Origin: Salinicola avicenniae
GTDB taxonomy: Bacteria > Pseudomonadota > Gammaproteobacteria > Pseudomonadales > Halomonadaceae
DNA: 64,000 bases
Assembly (NCBI RefSeq): GCF_023736115.1
Contig: NZ_JAKQZC010000001.1
Location: 620,001-684,000 of the forward strand
Direction: 5' to 3'
The notes below the pieces were generated by a model. It searched no databases. It had not been told where the DNA came from and saw nothing but the letters and a program-made list of their open reading frames with translations. The translations under genes and the position numbers were made by a program. Of the stretch, positions 9,503 through 19,139 are shown in pieces (positions within the stretch are counted from its first letter, which is position 1; each line of letters starts with the position of its first letter).

Positions 9503-10102
9503 TCATAGCATCTCGTCGCGAAAATCCGCGGCGCGGTCGATCTCCTCGCCGGCGATCATGAAGCGGCCGTTGCCGCGATAGTGGAGCGTCTTCGGGCGCT
9601 CGACCGTGGGGTCGACATGCGCCTTGACGATCTCCCAGATAAACAGCTCGTGGCGATCGATCTGGCTGTCGTCGGCCAGCCGGCATTCGAAGCTGGCGTA
9701 GCACTCCGCGACCGTGGGTGCCGACACGCACTCGCCGTGTTCGGGGGTCAGGCCAAAGGCCGCGAACTTGTCGACCTCATACCCTTTGCTGTTACCGACG
9801 CCGACCACCGCATCGGCGAGTTCGCGTGTCGGCACGTTGATCGTGCATTCGCGGCTCTCGCGGATCAGGCGATAGCTGTAATTGCCCGGGCTGATCAGAC
9901 AGCCGAAGTGCGCTGGTGTGAAGCCGAGCATCATGTGCCAGCCCATCACCATCAGATTGCGCGTCTCCTGCCACTGCGATCCCACCAGGACCACCGGCCC
10001 GGTCTCCAGATGACAGCGGCACTGGTCGAGCGGGAAATCACGCTTGCGGTCACTCAAGTCGCTTGCCTCCTGGCCGATAGCACTCACCTCAGCATAGGTC
10101 AT
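9503..10102 (-). CDS. Flavin reductase-like FMN-binding protein
   Basis: The 199-residue product looks like a split-barrel flavin reductase domain protein: GPVVLVGSQWQ..RNLMVMGWHMMLGFTPAHFGCLIS near the N-terminus, and RLIRESRECTINVPTRELADAV in the middle. Such proteins bind FMN and reduce flavin or act as small oxidoreductases. The gene converges on the deacetylase-like gene with an 18-bp gap and is not part of that operon. ATG 10102 gives the full domain. The physiological substrate is unknown. Confidence 0.85.
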   Translation of the reverse strand: MTYAEVSAIGQEASDLSDRKRDFPLDQCRCHLETGPVVLVGSQWQETRNLMVMGWHMMLGFTPAHFGCLISPGNYSYRLIRESRECTINVPTRELADAVVGVGNSKGYEVDKFAAFGLTPEHGECVSAPTVAECYASFECRLADDSQIDRHELFIWEIVKAHVDPTVERPKTLHYRGNGRFMIAGEEIDRAADFRDEML

Positions 10103-10230
10103 CTCGGACGTCGGATAGTCGTATCGACGTTTGGCATGGGCGTTATCAACGCCTTCAATTTTTCGTCACAGTTGTGTGGTCTTATGCTGACTGCCACCTC
10201 TCCCCACCTTCCTTCTCCAGGAGCCGCAGC

Positions 10231-10410
10231 GTGAAGATTTCCGGGCGCATCAAGGCGTTGATCATTATGGCCGTCGTCATCTACGTGTTGGCGCATTTGG
10301 TACGCGCCATGATGATAACGCTGACGCGACCGCCGCTGCGCCTGGCCGCCCCGAGACGTACGCTGCGTCTCCGTCAGGAAAAGTCCCTGAAACACTGCTC
10401 GCGCTGCTGA
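10231..10410 (+). CDS. Small single-span membrane protein, unknown function
   Basis: A GTG start at 10231 is preceded by CAGGAG seven bases away. The 59-residue product has one hydrophobic helix (ALIIMAVVIYVLAHLV) followed by a strongly basic tail rich in Arg and ending in Cys. I do not recognise the family. It could be a real small membrane peptide; the good ribosome site is the main support. Confidence 0.45.
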   Translation: MKISGRIKALIIMAVVIYVLAHLVRAMMITLTRPPLRLAAPRRTLRLRQEKSLKHCSRC

Positions 10411-10417
10411 ACATGCC

Positions 10418-10463
10418 GTGAAACGAAAACGACGCCCGCGCTCATTCGAGCGCGGGCGTCGTT
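10418..10463 (-). terminator. Strong intrinsic terminator after peroxiredoxin
   Basis: A perfect 16-bp stem (10428-10443 with 10448-10463) closes on a 4-base loop ATTC. Read leftward, it lies 30 bp after the peroxiredoxin stop and is followed by T-rich sequence (TTCGTTTC). It may also stop rightward transcripts from the small membrane protein. Confidence 0.85.
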
Positions 10464-10492
10464 GTATGAAGCCGCACGGCGGAGTCGTTCGC

Positions 10493-11128
10493 TTACTTGT
10501 TCGGCTGCTTGGTGACGCGCAGGTAGGGCTTCTTCTCCTCCCAGCCGTTGGGGAACAGGGCCTTCGCCTGCTCGTTGTCGATCGAGGGCACGATGATCAC
10601 GTCGTCGCCGTCGGTCCAGTTGACCGGCGTGGCGACCTTGTAGCCGTCGGTCAGCTGCAGGCTGTCCAGCACGCGCAGGATCTCGGCGAAGTTGCGGCCG
10701 GTGCTCGGCGGGTAGGTGATGGTCAGCCGTACGGTCTTGTTCGGATCGATGATGAAGACCGAACGCACGGTATTGGTACCGCTGGCATTGGGGTGAATCA
10801 TCCCGTAGAGCTCGCTCACCTTGCGGTCGGCGTCGGCGAGCAGCGGGAAGTTGAGTCCGCAGCCCTGGGTCTCTTCGATATCGCCGATCCAGCGCGTGTG
10901 ATCGTCGAGCGGGTCGACGGAGAGGCCGATGGCCTTGGCGTTGCGACGTTCGAACTCCGGCTTCAGGCGTGACACCTCGCCGAGCTCTGTCGTGCAGACC
11001 GGGGTGAAGTCGGCAGGGTGGGAGAACAGGATGACCCAGTCATCGCCGGCCCACTCGTGAAAATTGATCGGTCCCGCGGTGCTTTCCTGCGTGAAATCCG
11101 GGGCGGTATCGCCGAGTTGCAGAGCCAT
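10493..11128 (-). CDS. 1-Cys type peroxiredoxin (AhpC/TSA family, Prx6 group)
   Basis: A 211-residue peroxiredoxin. The active-site motif PADFTPVCTTELGE carries the peroxidatic Cys near residue 45. The Prx6-type C-terminal domain is present (RVLDSLQLTDGYKVATPVNW). It reduces peroxides in the cytoplasm, with an external thiol or thioredoxin as reductant. It stands alone with its own terminator. The start ATG 11128 has a GGAG ribosome site. Confidence 0.93.
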   Translation of the reverse strand: MALQLGDTAPDFTQESTAGPINFHEWAGDDWVILFSHPADFTPVCTTELGEVSRLKPEFERRNAKAIGLSVDPLDDHTRWIGDIEETQGCGLNFPLLADADRKVSELYGMIHPNASGTNTVRSVFIIDPNKTVRLTITYPPSTGRNFAEILRVLDSLQLTDGYKVATPVNWTDGDDVIIVPSIDNEQAKALFPNGWEEKKPYLRVTKQPNK

Positions 11129-11337
11129 GACTTACTCCTTTTACCGGTGGTGGCCTCTTCGCGAAGCCTCGAATCGGGCGCTCATCATGCCGAGCGGCGG
11201 CGGCGCTGTGAAACAATCGATGGTGATAACGACATGCCACCGCTCGGCTGATGCGCCGCTGCGTCTGTAAAGGTGGTAGCCACGCAGGCATTTCTCAAGG
11301 GCAGAGGCGCGCGCGCGAGGTGGGGGTGCCCACCTGA

Positions 11338-12630
11338 TCAGCCGCTCAGCAGCAGCGTCAGCTGGGTCAGGGCGTGGATCGCCACGCCGATCAGCCCCCC
11401 GACCAGTGTCCCGTTGATGCGGATGTACTGCAGGTCGTTGCCGACGTTCTTTTCGATCTGCGCGACGATCTCGCGGCTGTCGAGACTGTTCAGATAGCGC
11501 TCGATCCAGGCATCGACATGAGGGCCGCTGCGCTGCACCAGCGGCGGGATGACCGCCAGCGCCTGGTCGTTCAGCCACTGACGGGCGGCCGGATCGTGCT
11601 GAAGCGAGTCGGCGTACCAGCCGATGAAGCGCTCCAGATAGCCTCGCACCTCGGAATCGGGGCTTGCCAGATCCCGAGCCAGCCAGGCCATGATGTCCTC
11701 CCATACTGCGCCGAGCCAGTCGGCCAGGCGCTCGTTGGCGAGCAGATCGTCACGCAGGCGGTCGAGCCGTTCCCGAAGCGCTGGATCCGTGCGGACTTCG
11801 TCGATCAACGAGGCGAACTGGCGGTCGAGATGGTGACGTAGCGGATGATCGGGATCGTCGCTCACGGCCTGGATCAGGCGCGCGCTCTGTTCGACGATTC
11901 GTTCGCGTATCAGCCAGCCGGCCAGGCGGTTCAGGCTCACCTCGCGCCCCATGACCTTGGGGTTGAACAGCCGGAAGACCGTGTCGGTAATGAAGTGCTT
12001 GACCCGCTCCTGGTTCTCTTCTTCCGCCAGCCAGTCCGAAAGCCGTTTCAGGCTGTCGTCGAGCAGTGCCTGATGACGCCGCTCGGCTACCAGCACCTGT
12101 AGCGACGCCGCCAGCGTGCGCGAACTGTCGAGACGGCCGAGCTGATAGCGCAACGCCTGAGTCAGAAACGTCCGCGCCGCCTCCTGGCGCACGGCGGAGA
12201 GCGCACTCGCCAGCGCCGTGGCGAGACGACCGGCGAGCGCACGCTGGCGCGTCGGTCGCGATAGCCAGTCGACCAGGGCCGTCGCGACATCGAAACGTGC
12301 CACGCTATCGCGGACGTACTGCTCGTCGAGGAAATTCTCGCGAATGAACGCGGAGAGGCTGCGCCCCAGGCGTGCCCGGTTGCGCGGCACGATCGCCGTA
12401 TGCGGGATCTTGAGGCCCAGCGGGTGCCGGAACAGGGCAGTGACGGCAAACCAGTCGGCGATGCCACCGATCAGCGCGGCCTCGGCGAAGGCAGTCAGCC
12501 AGGCTAACCCCGGATAAGGGCGTTCGAGCCAGACGCCGGCCACATAGAGTATGGCGGCGGCGGCCAGGCAATAACCGGCGATGCGCCGGCGATCAGGTAT
12601 GGGAGCGGTCAAGCAGCGGTATCCCGACAT
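11338..12630 (-). CDS. DUF445 family inner-membrane protein (YjiN-like)
   Basis: A 430-residue protein with two N-terminal membrane segments (GYCLAAAAILYVAGVWLE and AEAALIGGIADWFAVTALFRHPLG), a long helical middle rich in Arg and Leu, and a C-terminal membrane helix (GTLVGGLIGVAIHALTQLTLLL). The segment ALIGGIADWFAVTALFRHP is the signature of DUF445. The function of the family is not established. ATG 12630 was chosen over an upstream TTG because the membrane topology starts right after it; no strong ribosome site is seen for either. Confidence 0.85.
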   Translation of the reverse strand: MSGYRCLTAPIPDRRRIAGYCLAAAAILYVAGVWLERPYPGLAWLTAFAEAALIGGIADWFAVTALFRHPLGLKIPHTAIVPRNRARLGRSLSAFIRENFLDEQYVRDSVARFDVATALVDWLSRPTRQRALAGRLATALASALSAVRQEAARTFLTQALRYQLGRLDSSRTLAASLQVLVAERRHQALLDDSLKRLSDWLAEEENQERVKHFITDTVFRLFNPKVMGREVSLNRLAGWLIRERIVEQSARLIQAVSDDPDHPLRHHLDRQFASLIDEVRTDPALRERLDRLRDDLLANERLADWLGAVWEDIMAWLARDLASPDSEVRGYLERFIGWYADSLQHDPAARQWLNDQALAVIPPLVQRSGPHVDAWIERYLNSLDSREIVAQIEKNVGNDLQYIRINGTLVGGLIGVAIHALTQLTLLLSG

Positions 12631-12723
12631 GAGTGGGCGTAGGTAAAAGTACGAGCGTGCCCACCGAAAGAGCAATCAGGCGTCTCAACAGTGGCGCGCG
12701 TGCGGCCACGGGCAAGCCAGGTA

Positions 12724-13305
12724 TCATCGGGCTGGCGCGGCGGCGCCGAGGTAGTGCTGACGCCAATAGCGGATATCCAGCGAGGAGACCGTCACGGTGC
12801 GCCCGCTACCCGGGGCATGGATCATCTGGCGGTCCCCCATGTAGATGCCGACGTGGGTGGCTCGGCTGCCACTGCCAAAGAACAGCAGGTCGCCGGGGCG
12901 TGCGACGTCGATCTCCTCGAAGGCGTGATACTGGTCGTTCGACGTGCGTGGCAGCGAGATACCGGCCTTGGCGTAGGCCATCTGCACCAGCCCCGAGCAA
13001 TCATAGCCGGCGGGCGTCGTCCCGCCCCACCGATATGGCGTACCCAGCGCGTCCTTGGCCGCCGACATCACCAGGATACGATCGATGGAGAGGTTGTCGC
13101 CGTCGATGGCAGGGCCATCGTCACGGGTGGCGATCGTCTTCTGCGAACTGCAACCGGCGACCATCAGCATGAGTAGGCACAGCAGCAGGCAGCCGAACGA
13201 GGCGCGCGGGGCGTCTCCGATGAGCCGCGCGCCGCGAAGGGCGGGACGACGGTCTGGCCGCTGGGGAAGCGGAAGTCGTGAAAACGGAGTTGTGCCTGTC
13301 GCCAT
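12724..13305 (-). CDS. NlpC/P60 family peptidoglycan endopeptidase lipoprotein
   Basis: A 193-residue lipoprotein with lipobox LMVAGC at about residues 46-51; the long basic stretch before it suggests that translation may start a little later than ATG 13305. The NlpC/P60 domain has the catalytic Cys in GYDCSGLVQMAYA, the first His in THVGIYMG and the second polar His in MIHAPGSG. It resembles Spr/MepS and NlpC, which cut D-Ala-mDAP cross-bridges or stem peptides in the periplasm. Confidence 0.9.
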   Translation of the reverse strand: MATGTTPFSRLPLPQRPDRRPALRGARLIGDAPRASFGCLLLCLLMLMVAGCSSQKTIATRDDGPAIDGDNLSIDRILVMSAAKDALGTPYRWGGTTPAGYDCSGLVQMAYAKAGISLPRTSNDQYHAFEEIDVARPGDLLFFGSGSRATHVGIYMGDRQMIHAPGSGRTVTVSSLDIRYWRQHYLGAAAPAR

Positions 13306-13493
13306 GCCGCGGGCTCTATCTGCCAGTTTGTCTCGAGTGTAGAGCAGGGTCGTAAGGCTGCAAATAGCCGGTGTTGGCGGGGCCCGACGCCACGCGCCGC
13401 CGACGCCACTTGTGGCCTGGTGGTGTCGCCCTCATCTTGGTGACATACGGGCCGTTATCCACGCCTTAAATGATCAATCAGAGGGAGAGTTTC

Positions 13494-14027
13494 ATGGCGA
13501 TCAGCGAAGATCAGGTGCCGGGCGTCGAGCCGGCCCCGCGCGAGACCGAAGGGTTCGTATTCAACCACACCATGCTGCGCGCGAAAGACCCGCAGGCCTC
13601 GCTCTCGTTCTACACCCGTGTGTTCGGCATGCGCCTGTTGCGCAAGCTCGATTTCCCCGAGATGCAGTTCACGCTCTACTTTCTGGCGCGCGTCGACGAC
13701 GAGAGCACGATTCCGTCCGAAGAGGGCGAGCGTACGGCCTATACCTTCTCGCAGAGGGGGGTCCTGGAGCTGACTCATAATTGGGGCAGCGAGAACGACC
13801 CCGAGCTTCAATATCACGACGGCAATGCCGAACCGCAGGGCTTTGGCCATATCTGCTTCTCCGTGCCCGATATCGCCGCGGCGGAAAGCTGGTTCGACGC
13901 CAACAATGTCGAATTCAAGAAGCGGGCCGATCAGGGCAAGATGAAGAACGTGATCTTCGTCAAGGACCCGGACGGTTACTGGATCGAGGTAGTGCAGCCG
14001 TCGTTGTCGAAAGGCCTCGGTCAGTAA
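13494..14027 (+). CDS. gloA: Lactoylglutathione lyase (glyoxalase I)
   Basis: A 177-residue glyoxalase I of the long form. Metal ligands are recognisable: His in FNHTMLRAKD, Glu in LELTHNWG, His in GFGHICFSV and Glu in YWIEVVQP. It converts the methylglyoxal-glutathione adduct to S-lactoylglutathione, which glyoxalase II hydrolyses to D-lactate. ATG 13494 has GAGGGAG seven bases upstream. The next gene encodes D-lactate dehydrogenase, so the end product of the glyoxalase route is consumed by its neighbour. Confidence 0.93.
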   Translation: MAISEDQVPGVEPAPRETEGFVFNHTMLRAKDPQASLSFYTRVFGMRLLRKLDFPEMQFTLYFLARVDDESTIPSEEGERTAYTFSQRGVLELTHNWGSENDPELQYHDGNAEPQGFGHICFSVPDIAAAESWFDANNVEFKKRADQGKMKNVIFVKDPDGYWIEVVQPSLSKGLGQ

Positions 14028-14118
14028 GAGAACGGCTCGCCGACCCTGTCGTGAGGGCGGTTTCGCTTCGGGTATGGCATCTGGAGATCGAACGGCAGAT
14101 ACCGAACAGGGAGTCAGT

Positions 14119-15906
14119 ATGAGCCAGCAGCAGGGCGGCGGCGTCGACAAACAGGCATTCATCGAGCGACTCAACGGGATCGTCGGCCGGCGCCACGTGA
14201 TTACCAGCGAGGTTGGCACGCGACGCTACCGCAGGGGCTTTCGCTTCGGCGACGGCCCGGTGGTGGCGGTGGTACGCCCCGGTTCGCTGGTCGAGCAATG
14301 GCGGGTACTCAAGGCGTGCGTCGAGAGCGATCGTATCGTCATTACCCAGGCCGCCAATACCGGCCTGACCGGTGGCTCGACGCCGGACGGTGACGACTAC
14401 GACCGCGAGATCGTCATCGTCAGTACCCTGCGTCTCGACCAGCTGCAGGTGATCGACGAGGGAAGGCAGGTGATCTGCCTGCCCGGCGCCACGCTGGACC
14501 AGCTCGAGAAGCGGCTGGCGCCGCTCGGTCGCGAGCCCCATTCGGTGATCGGTTCGTCGTGTCTCGGCGCCTCGGTGTTCGGGGGCGTCTGCAACAACTC
14601 CGGCGGGTCGCTGGTGAAGCGCGGGCCGGCGTACACCGAGCTTTCGATCCACGCCAGACTCGATGCCGATGGTCGGCTCGAACTTGTCAATCATCTGGGC
14701 GTGCAGCTGGGCCGGGGGCAGGAGGTCGATCCCGAAGCGATCCTCTCGCGGCTGGAACGCGGGCAGTATACCGCCGCCGATATCGCCCACACCGGTGCGG
14801 CGGCCTCGGATCCGGACTACCGCGATCACGTGCGCGAGATCGATGCCGAGACGCCGGCGCGCTTCAACGCCGACCCGCGCCGGTTGCACGAGGCCTCCGG
14901 CTCCGCCGGCAAGTTGATGGTGTTCGCGCTGCGTCTCGATACCTTTCCGCAGGAGCAGGGCGCCCAGGTGTTCTACCTCGGTACCAACGATACCCAGGCG
15001 CTGACGGCGCTGCGCCGGCGTATTCTGGCCGAGTTCGAGACCTTGCCGGTGGCCGGCGAGTACATGCATCGCGAGGCGTTCGACGTTGCCGAGAAATATG
15101 GCAAGGACACCTTCCTCACTATCCGTGCGCTCGGTACCGGACGGCTGCCGCGCTTCTTCGCGCTCAAGAATCGGATCGACGGCTTCTGTGACCGTCTAGG
15201 CTTTCCGGCCAACATGTCCGACCGTGCGCTGCAGCGATTGAGCCAGCTGTTTCCGTCGCACCTGCCCGCTCGGTTGACCGAGTATCGTGATTGCTTCGAG
15301 CACCATCTGATGCTCAAGGTCTCCGGCGAGAGCGTCGAGCCGACCCGCGCGCTGCTGCGCGAGCATTTTGGGGGTGCCGAAGGCACCGGGTACGAAGGAG
15401 AATACTTCGAGTGCACGGTGGACGAGGGCGCCAAGGCGTTCCTGCATCGCTTCGCGGCGGCGGGCGCGGCGGTGCGCTATCGCATCATGCACGATGACAC
15501 GGTCGAGGATATCGTCGCGCTGGATATCGCCCTCAAGCGCAACGAACGCGACTGGTTCGAGACCTTGCCGGACGAGATCGAGCGACCGCTAGTGAAGAAG
15601 CTCTACTACGGTCACTTTCTCTGCCACGTGCTGCACCAGGACTATATCGTCGCCAAGGGCACGGATTGCCTGGCGCTCGAGCACCGCATGTGGGCACTGC
15701 TCGACGCTCGTGGCGCGGAATACCCCGCGGAACACAATGTCGGTCATCTCTATAAGGCCAAGCCCGCGCTGGCCGATTTCTATCGTGAGCTCGACCCCTG
15801 CAACGCCTTCAACCCCGGCATTGGCCAGACCAGCAAGTGCCGTCACTGGGCTGGGGCTGCAGCGAGCGAGGCGGCGTCGACGGCCGCCTCGTCGAAGAGG
15901 GCTTGA
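14119..15906 (+). CDS. dld: Quinone-dependent D-lactate dehydrogenase (FAD)
   Basis: A 595-residue FAD enzyme of the membrane-associated Dld type. The FAD-binding 4 domain is visible at about residues 40-240 (ITQAANTGLTGGSTPDGDDY, SSCLGASVFGGVCNNSGGSL). The Dld-specific C-terminal domain ends with YPAEHNVGHLYKAKPALADFY. It oxidises D-lactate to pyruvate and passes electrons to quinone. ATG 14119 has AGGGAG six bases upstream. It is about 90 bp after gloA and probably co-transcribed. Its length is slightly above that of E. coli Dld. Confidence 0.93.
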   Translation: MSQQQGGGVDKQAFIERLNGIVGRRHVITSEVGTRRYRRGFRFGDGPVVAVVRPGSLVEQWRVLKACVESDRIVITQAANTGLTGGSTPDGDDYDREIVIVSTLRLDQLQVIDEGRQVICLPGATLDQLEKRLAPLGREPHSVIGSSCLGASVFGGVCNNSGGSLVKRGPAYTELSIHARLDADGRLELVNHLGVQLGRGQEVDPEAILSRLERGQYTAADIAHTGAAASDPDYRDHVREIDAETPARFNADPRRLHEASGSAGKLMVFALRLDTFPQEQGAQVFYLGTNDTQALTALRRRILAEFETLPVAGEYMHREAFDVAEKYGKDTFLTIRALGTGRLPRFFALKNRIDGFCDRLGFPANMSDRALQRLSQLFPSHLPARLTEYRDCFEHHLMLKVSGESVEPTRALLREHFGGAEGTGYEGEYFECTVDEGAKAFLHRFAAAGAAVRYRIMHDDTVEDIVALDIALKRNERDWFETLPDEIERPLVKKLYYGHFLCHVLHQDYIVAKGTDCLALEHRMWALLDARGAEYPAEHNVGHLYKAKPALADFYRELDPCNAFNPGIGQTSKCRHWAGAAASEAASTAASSKRA

Positions 15907-15918
15907 TCGCGTCGCCCG

Positions 15919-17175
15919 TCAAGGTACGTCGCCGAGGTGCTCGCCGTTCGGTGCCAAGGCAGAGGGGCGCCGCGGGGTGTCGTCGGCGCCCGGCGCATAG
16001 GGCGAGCGGCGCAGGCATTCGGGCGTCAACTGATCGAGCGTCGGCCGACCGAGCTGCGCAAGCAGGTTGTGGAGCTGGTCGCGCAGCAGGTCGAGCGCCT
16101 GCGTCGCGCCGGCTTCGCCGCCAAGCGCCAGACCGTAGAGCGTGGCGCGGCCGCACAGTACGCCTTCGGCGCCCAGCGCGACCGCCTTGGCGATATCGCC
16201 GCCACGGCGGATGCCGCTGTCGAGCAGAACATGCATCGCGTCGCCCACGGCGTCGACGACCTCCGGCAGGGCATCGAGCGTCGCCGGGGCACCGTCGAGC
16301 TGTCGCCCACCGTGATTGGTGACGACCACGCCATCGGCGCCGATGCGCTTCGCCTCGCGAGCATCGGCGGCATTCATGATGCCCTTGATCAGTAGCTTGC
16401 CCGGCCAGCGCGCGCGAATGTCCTCGAGCGCCTCCCACGTCAGCCGGCGCGTCATGCGCTGATTGATGTAGCCCGCGGCGCTGGCGGCGCTCTGCTGCTC
16501 CTTCGGCAGATACTTCATCAGGTTGCCGAGCGTCGGCAGCCCTGCCGGCCACAGAGCCCGGTAGGCCCACTGCGGATGGAGCGCGGCATCGAAAAGCTGT
16601 GGCAGCGCCAGCCGGCGCGGATTGAGATAGCTGCGGGCGTCCCATTCGCGGCGACCCAGCACGACGGTGTCGGTCGTGACCAGCAGTGCCTCGGCGCCTG
16701 CAGCGTGGGCGCGTGCCAGCATGTCGTTGCGCACCGCTTCATCGTCGAGCACATAGAGCTGGAACCACAGGCGTGCCTCGGGAACCGCCTCGGCGATCGC
16801 CTCGAGGCTGTTGCAGGAGACCGTGCTCAGCGTGAAGGGCACCCCGCGGGACGCCGCCGCCCGTGCCAGGGCGATATCGCCATCCTTCCACAGCATGCCG
16901 TTGTAGCCGGTCGGGGCGATCGCCAGTGGCATCTCGGCGGTTGCGCCGAGCAGCGTCGTTCGGCTGTGTCGTGTCTCGACATCGACCAGCGTTCGCGGTT
17001 GAAAGCCCCAGGCGGCGAAGGCCCGGCGGTTGTCCTGCAGCGTGATCTCGTCCTCGGCACCACCGTGGACGTACTCCCAGGCGAAAGCGGGCAGGCGACG
17101 GCGTGCCATCCACGCCAGTTCGTCGATGCTCTGCGCACGACGCCAGTGATAGTGGGATAGATAGCGACGTTTCAC
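15919..17175 (-). CDS. FMN-dependent L-2-hydroxyacid dehydrogenase (L-lactate or mandelate dehydrogenase-like)
   Basis: A 418-residue flavin enzyme of the LldD/MdlB family. The family motif NHGGRQLDG carries the catalytic His and Arg. Other conserved parts are [36 protein letters not shown] and [20 protein letters not shown]. It oxidises an L-2-hydroxyacid to the oxoacid in the inner membrane. It converges on dld with only 12 bp between stops, so D- and L-hydroxyacid oxidation are encoded side by side. The C-terminal tail after residue 390 is proline-rich and extends past the usual family end. Lactate is the likeliest substrate; mandelate-like substrates cannot be excluded. Confidence 0.88.
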   Translation of the reverse strand: MKRRYLSHYHWRRAQSIDELAWMARRRLPAFAWEYVHGGAEDEITLQDNRRAFAAWGFQPRTLVDVETRHSRTTLLGATAEMPLAIAPTGYNGMLWKDGDIALARAAASRGVPFTLSTVSCNSLEAIAEAVPEARLWFQLYVLDDEAVRNDMLARAHAAGAEALLVTTDTVVLGRREWDARSYLNPRRLALPQLFDAALHPQWAYRALWPAGLPTLGNLMKYLPKEQQSAASAAGYINQRMTRRLTWEALEDIRARWPGKLLIKGIMNAADAREAKRIGADGVVVTNHGGRQLDGAPATLDALPEVVDAVGDAMHVLLDSGIRRGGDIAKAVALGAEGVLCGRATLYGLALGGEAGATQALDLLRDQLHNLLAQLGRPTLDQLTPECLRRSPYAPGADDTPRRPSALAPNGEHLGDVP

Positions 17176-17384
17176 GGGGCCTCTCTCACAGCCGAAACAG
17201 GGAGGCCTTTGACGTTAGCACGCTTCCTTTCCGGCGGCGATGCCGTACTCTTCTTGCCACGCCCAGGCGACTGAACCCCGCGCCCTCCATGACGTCTGAA
17301 GAGGGAATCTTTTCCGATGCAGCCTGCCCCGACGGGATCGGGTATGCTGCAGAATCGACGGCAATTCACAAAGGATGCGTGTTC

Positions 17385-19034
17385 ATGGATCGTAGAACCC
17401 TGCTGAAGAGTTCCATTGCGCTGGCGGCATGGTACGGGCTGCCTTCGGCGCCGCTGTTCGCGGTGGCCCAGGAGTCCAGCCGAATCGCCGATGGCGACTC
17501 CGAGGCGTTCAGCTTCGAATGGCTGCAAGGCTTTGCCAAGGATCTCGCCGCCAAGGCCTATCAGAGCAACGTCGAGCAGCTGCCGCCGACGCTGGCCAAC
17601 CTGACGCCGCAGCAGTACAACGCCATCGGCTACGATCCCGAGCACTCGCTGTGGAACGAGATGAACGGGACGCTCGATATCCAGTTCTTTCATGTCGGCA
17701 TGGCATTCAACCAGCCGGTGCGCATGTACTCGGTCGATCCAGAGACCCAGCGCGCCCGCGAGATCCATTTCCGCCCGGACCTGTTCGACTATTCGCGGGC
17801 CGATGTCGATGTCTCGCAGCTCGAGGGGCAGGGCGATCTCGGGTTTGCCGGCTTCCGCGTGTTCAAGTCGCCGCTGCTGACCGAGAAGGATATCGTCTCC
17901 TTCCTGGGGGCGAGCTACTTCCGCGCCGTCGACGATACGTACCAGTACGGGCTCTCCGCGCGTGGCGTGGCGGTGAACACCTACACCGACGGCCAGCAGG
18001 AAGAGTTCCCGGCGTTCACCCGCTTCTGGTTCGAGACGCCGGAGCCGGGCAGCACGACCTTTACCGCCTATGCGCTGCTCGATTCGCCGAGCCTGGCCGG
18101 TGCCTACCGCTTCGTCATCCGCTGCGAGGAGACGCGCGTGGTGATGGATATCGACAAGCACCTGTACCCGCGCGAGACGATCACCCAGCTCGGGGTCACG
18201 CCGATGACCAGCATGTTCAGCTGCGGAACCCAGCAGCGCGACATGTGCCTGACCTACCATCCGCAGATTCACGATTCCGACCGTCTCTCGATGTGGCTCG
18301 GCAATGGCGAGTGGGTCTGCCGCCCGCTCAACAATCCGCCGCGCCTACAGTTCAATACCTTCTCGAACGACAACCCGAAAGGTTTCGGGCTGCTGCAGAC
18401 CGACCACGACTTCACCCACTACGAGGATATCGTCGGCAACTACCACGAGCGTCCGAGTCTGTGGGTCGAACCGAAGGGCGACTGGGGTCCCGGTGAGCTG
18501 CAGATGCTCGAGATCCCGACGACCGGCGAGACCATGGACAACGTGGTGGCCTTCTGGAAACCGGAAAAGGCGATCGAGCCGGGGCAGATGCTCTCCTACG
18601 GCTACCGCCTCTACTGGAGCGCGCAGCCGCCGGTGCAGAGCGAGCTGGCGCGGGTGCGCAAGACCTTCACCGGGATCGGCGGCTTCCCCGAGGGCTGGGC
18701 GCCCGGCGAGCATTACCCCGAAGAGTGGGCGCAGCGCATTGCAGTCGACTTCACCGGCGGCGAGCTCAAGCGTTTCTATGACGACGGGGTCGATATCAAG
18801 ACGGCACTCGATATGCCCGAGGGCGAGGTTCGCCAGCTCGATATCCTGTGGGTCGACGAGTTCGAGGGCTTCCGCATTCAGTTCGACTGGTACCCGACCA
18901 GCGAGTCCAGTGACCCGATCAACATGCGTCTGCACCTGACCGCCAACGACGAGACGGTCAGCGAGACCTGGCTGTTCCAGTATTTCCCGCCGGCACCGGA
19001 AGAACGTCAGTACCCGGCGCATCCCAACAGCTAG
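17385..19034 (+). CDS. opgD: Glucan biosynthesis protein D (periplasmic)
   Basis: A 549-residue protein starting [16 protein letters not shown], a twin-arginine signal, with cleavage expected near AVAQ. The body matches OpgD/Mdo[61 protein letters not shown] and [16 protein letters not shown]. OpgD shapes osmoregulated periplasmic glucans, and Tat export is normal for it. ATG 17385 has AAGGA nine bases upstream; an in-frame extension to 17103 has no signal and is rejected. No opgH or opgG is adjacent. Confidence 0.93.
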   Translation: MDRRTLLKSSIALAAWYGLPSAPLFAVAQESSRIADGDSEAFSFEWLQGFAKDLAAKAYQSNVEQLPPTLANLTPQQYNAIGYDPEHSLWNEMNGTLDIQFFHVGMAFNQPVRMYSVDPETQRAREIHFRPDLFDYSRADVDVSQLEGQGDLGFAGFRVFKSPLLTEKDIVSFLGASYFRAVDDTYQYGLSARGVAVNTYTDGQQEEFPAFTRFWFETPEPGSTTFTAYALLDSPSLAGAYRFVIRCEETRVVMDIDKHLYPRETITQLGVTPMTSMFSCGTQQRDMCLTYHPQIHDSDRLSMWLGNGEWVCRPLNNPPRLQFNTFSNDNPKGFGLLQTDHDFTHYEDIVGNYHERPSLWVEPKGDWGPGELQMLEIPTTGETMDNVVAFWKPEKAIEPGQMLSYGYRLYWSAQPPVQSELARVRKTFTGIGGFPEGWAPGEHYPEEWAQRIAVDFTGGELKRFYDDGVDIKTALDMPEGEVRQLDILWVDEFEGFRIQFDWYPTSESSDPINMRLHLTANDETVSETWLFQYFPPAPEERQYPAHPNS

Positions 19035-19080
19035 CGGGCAAGTTGGCGCTAGATCTAGCGCGTCAGGCGGGACCCCTTGC

Positions 19081-19125
19081 GGGGCGGCTACCGGGCCGCC
19101 CCGTTTTGCGTGGAGATCGCAAAAC
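19081..19125. terminator. Bidirectional terminator between opgD and sulfotransferase genes
   Basis: An 8-bp GC stem (GGGGCGGC with GCCGCCCC) is followed by GTTTTGCG, which itself pairs with CGCAAAAC at 19118-19125. The overlapping hairpins lie between two convergent genes and could stop transcription both ways. Confidence 0.75.
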
Positions 19126-19139
19126 GAGGCTGGCCGCCT

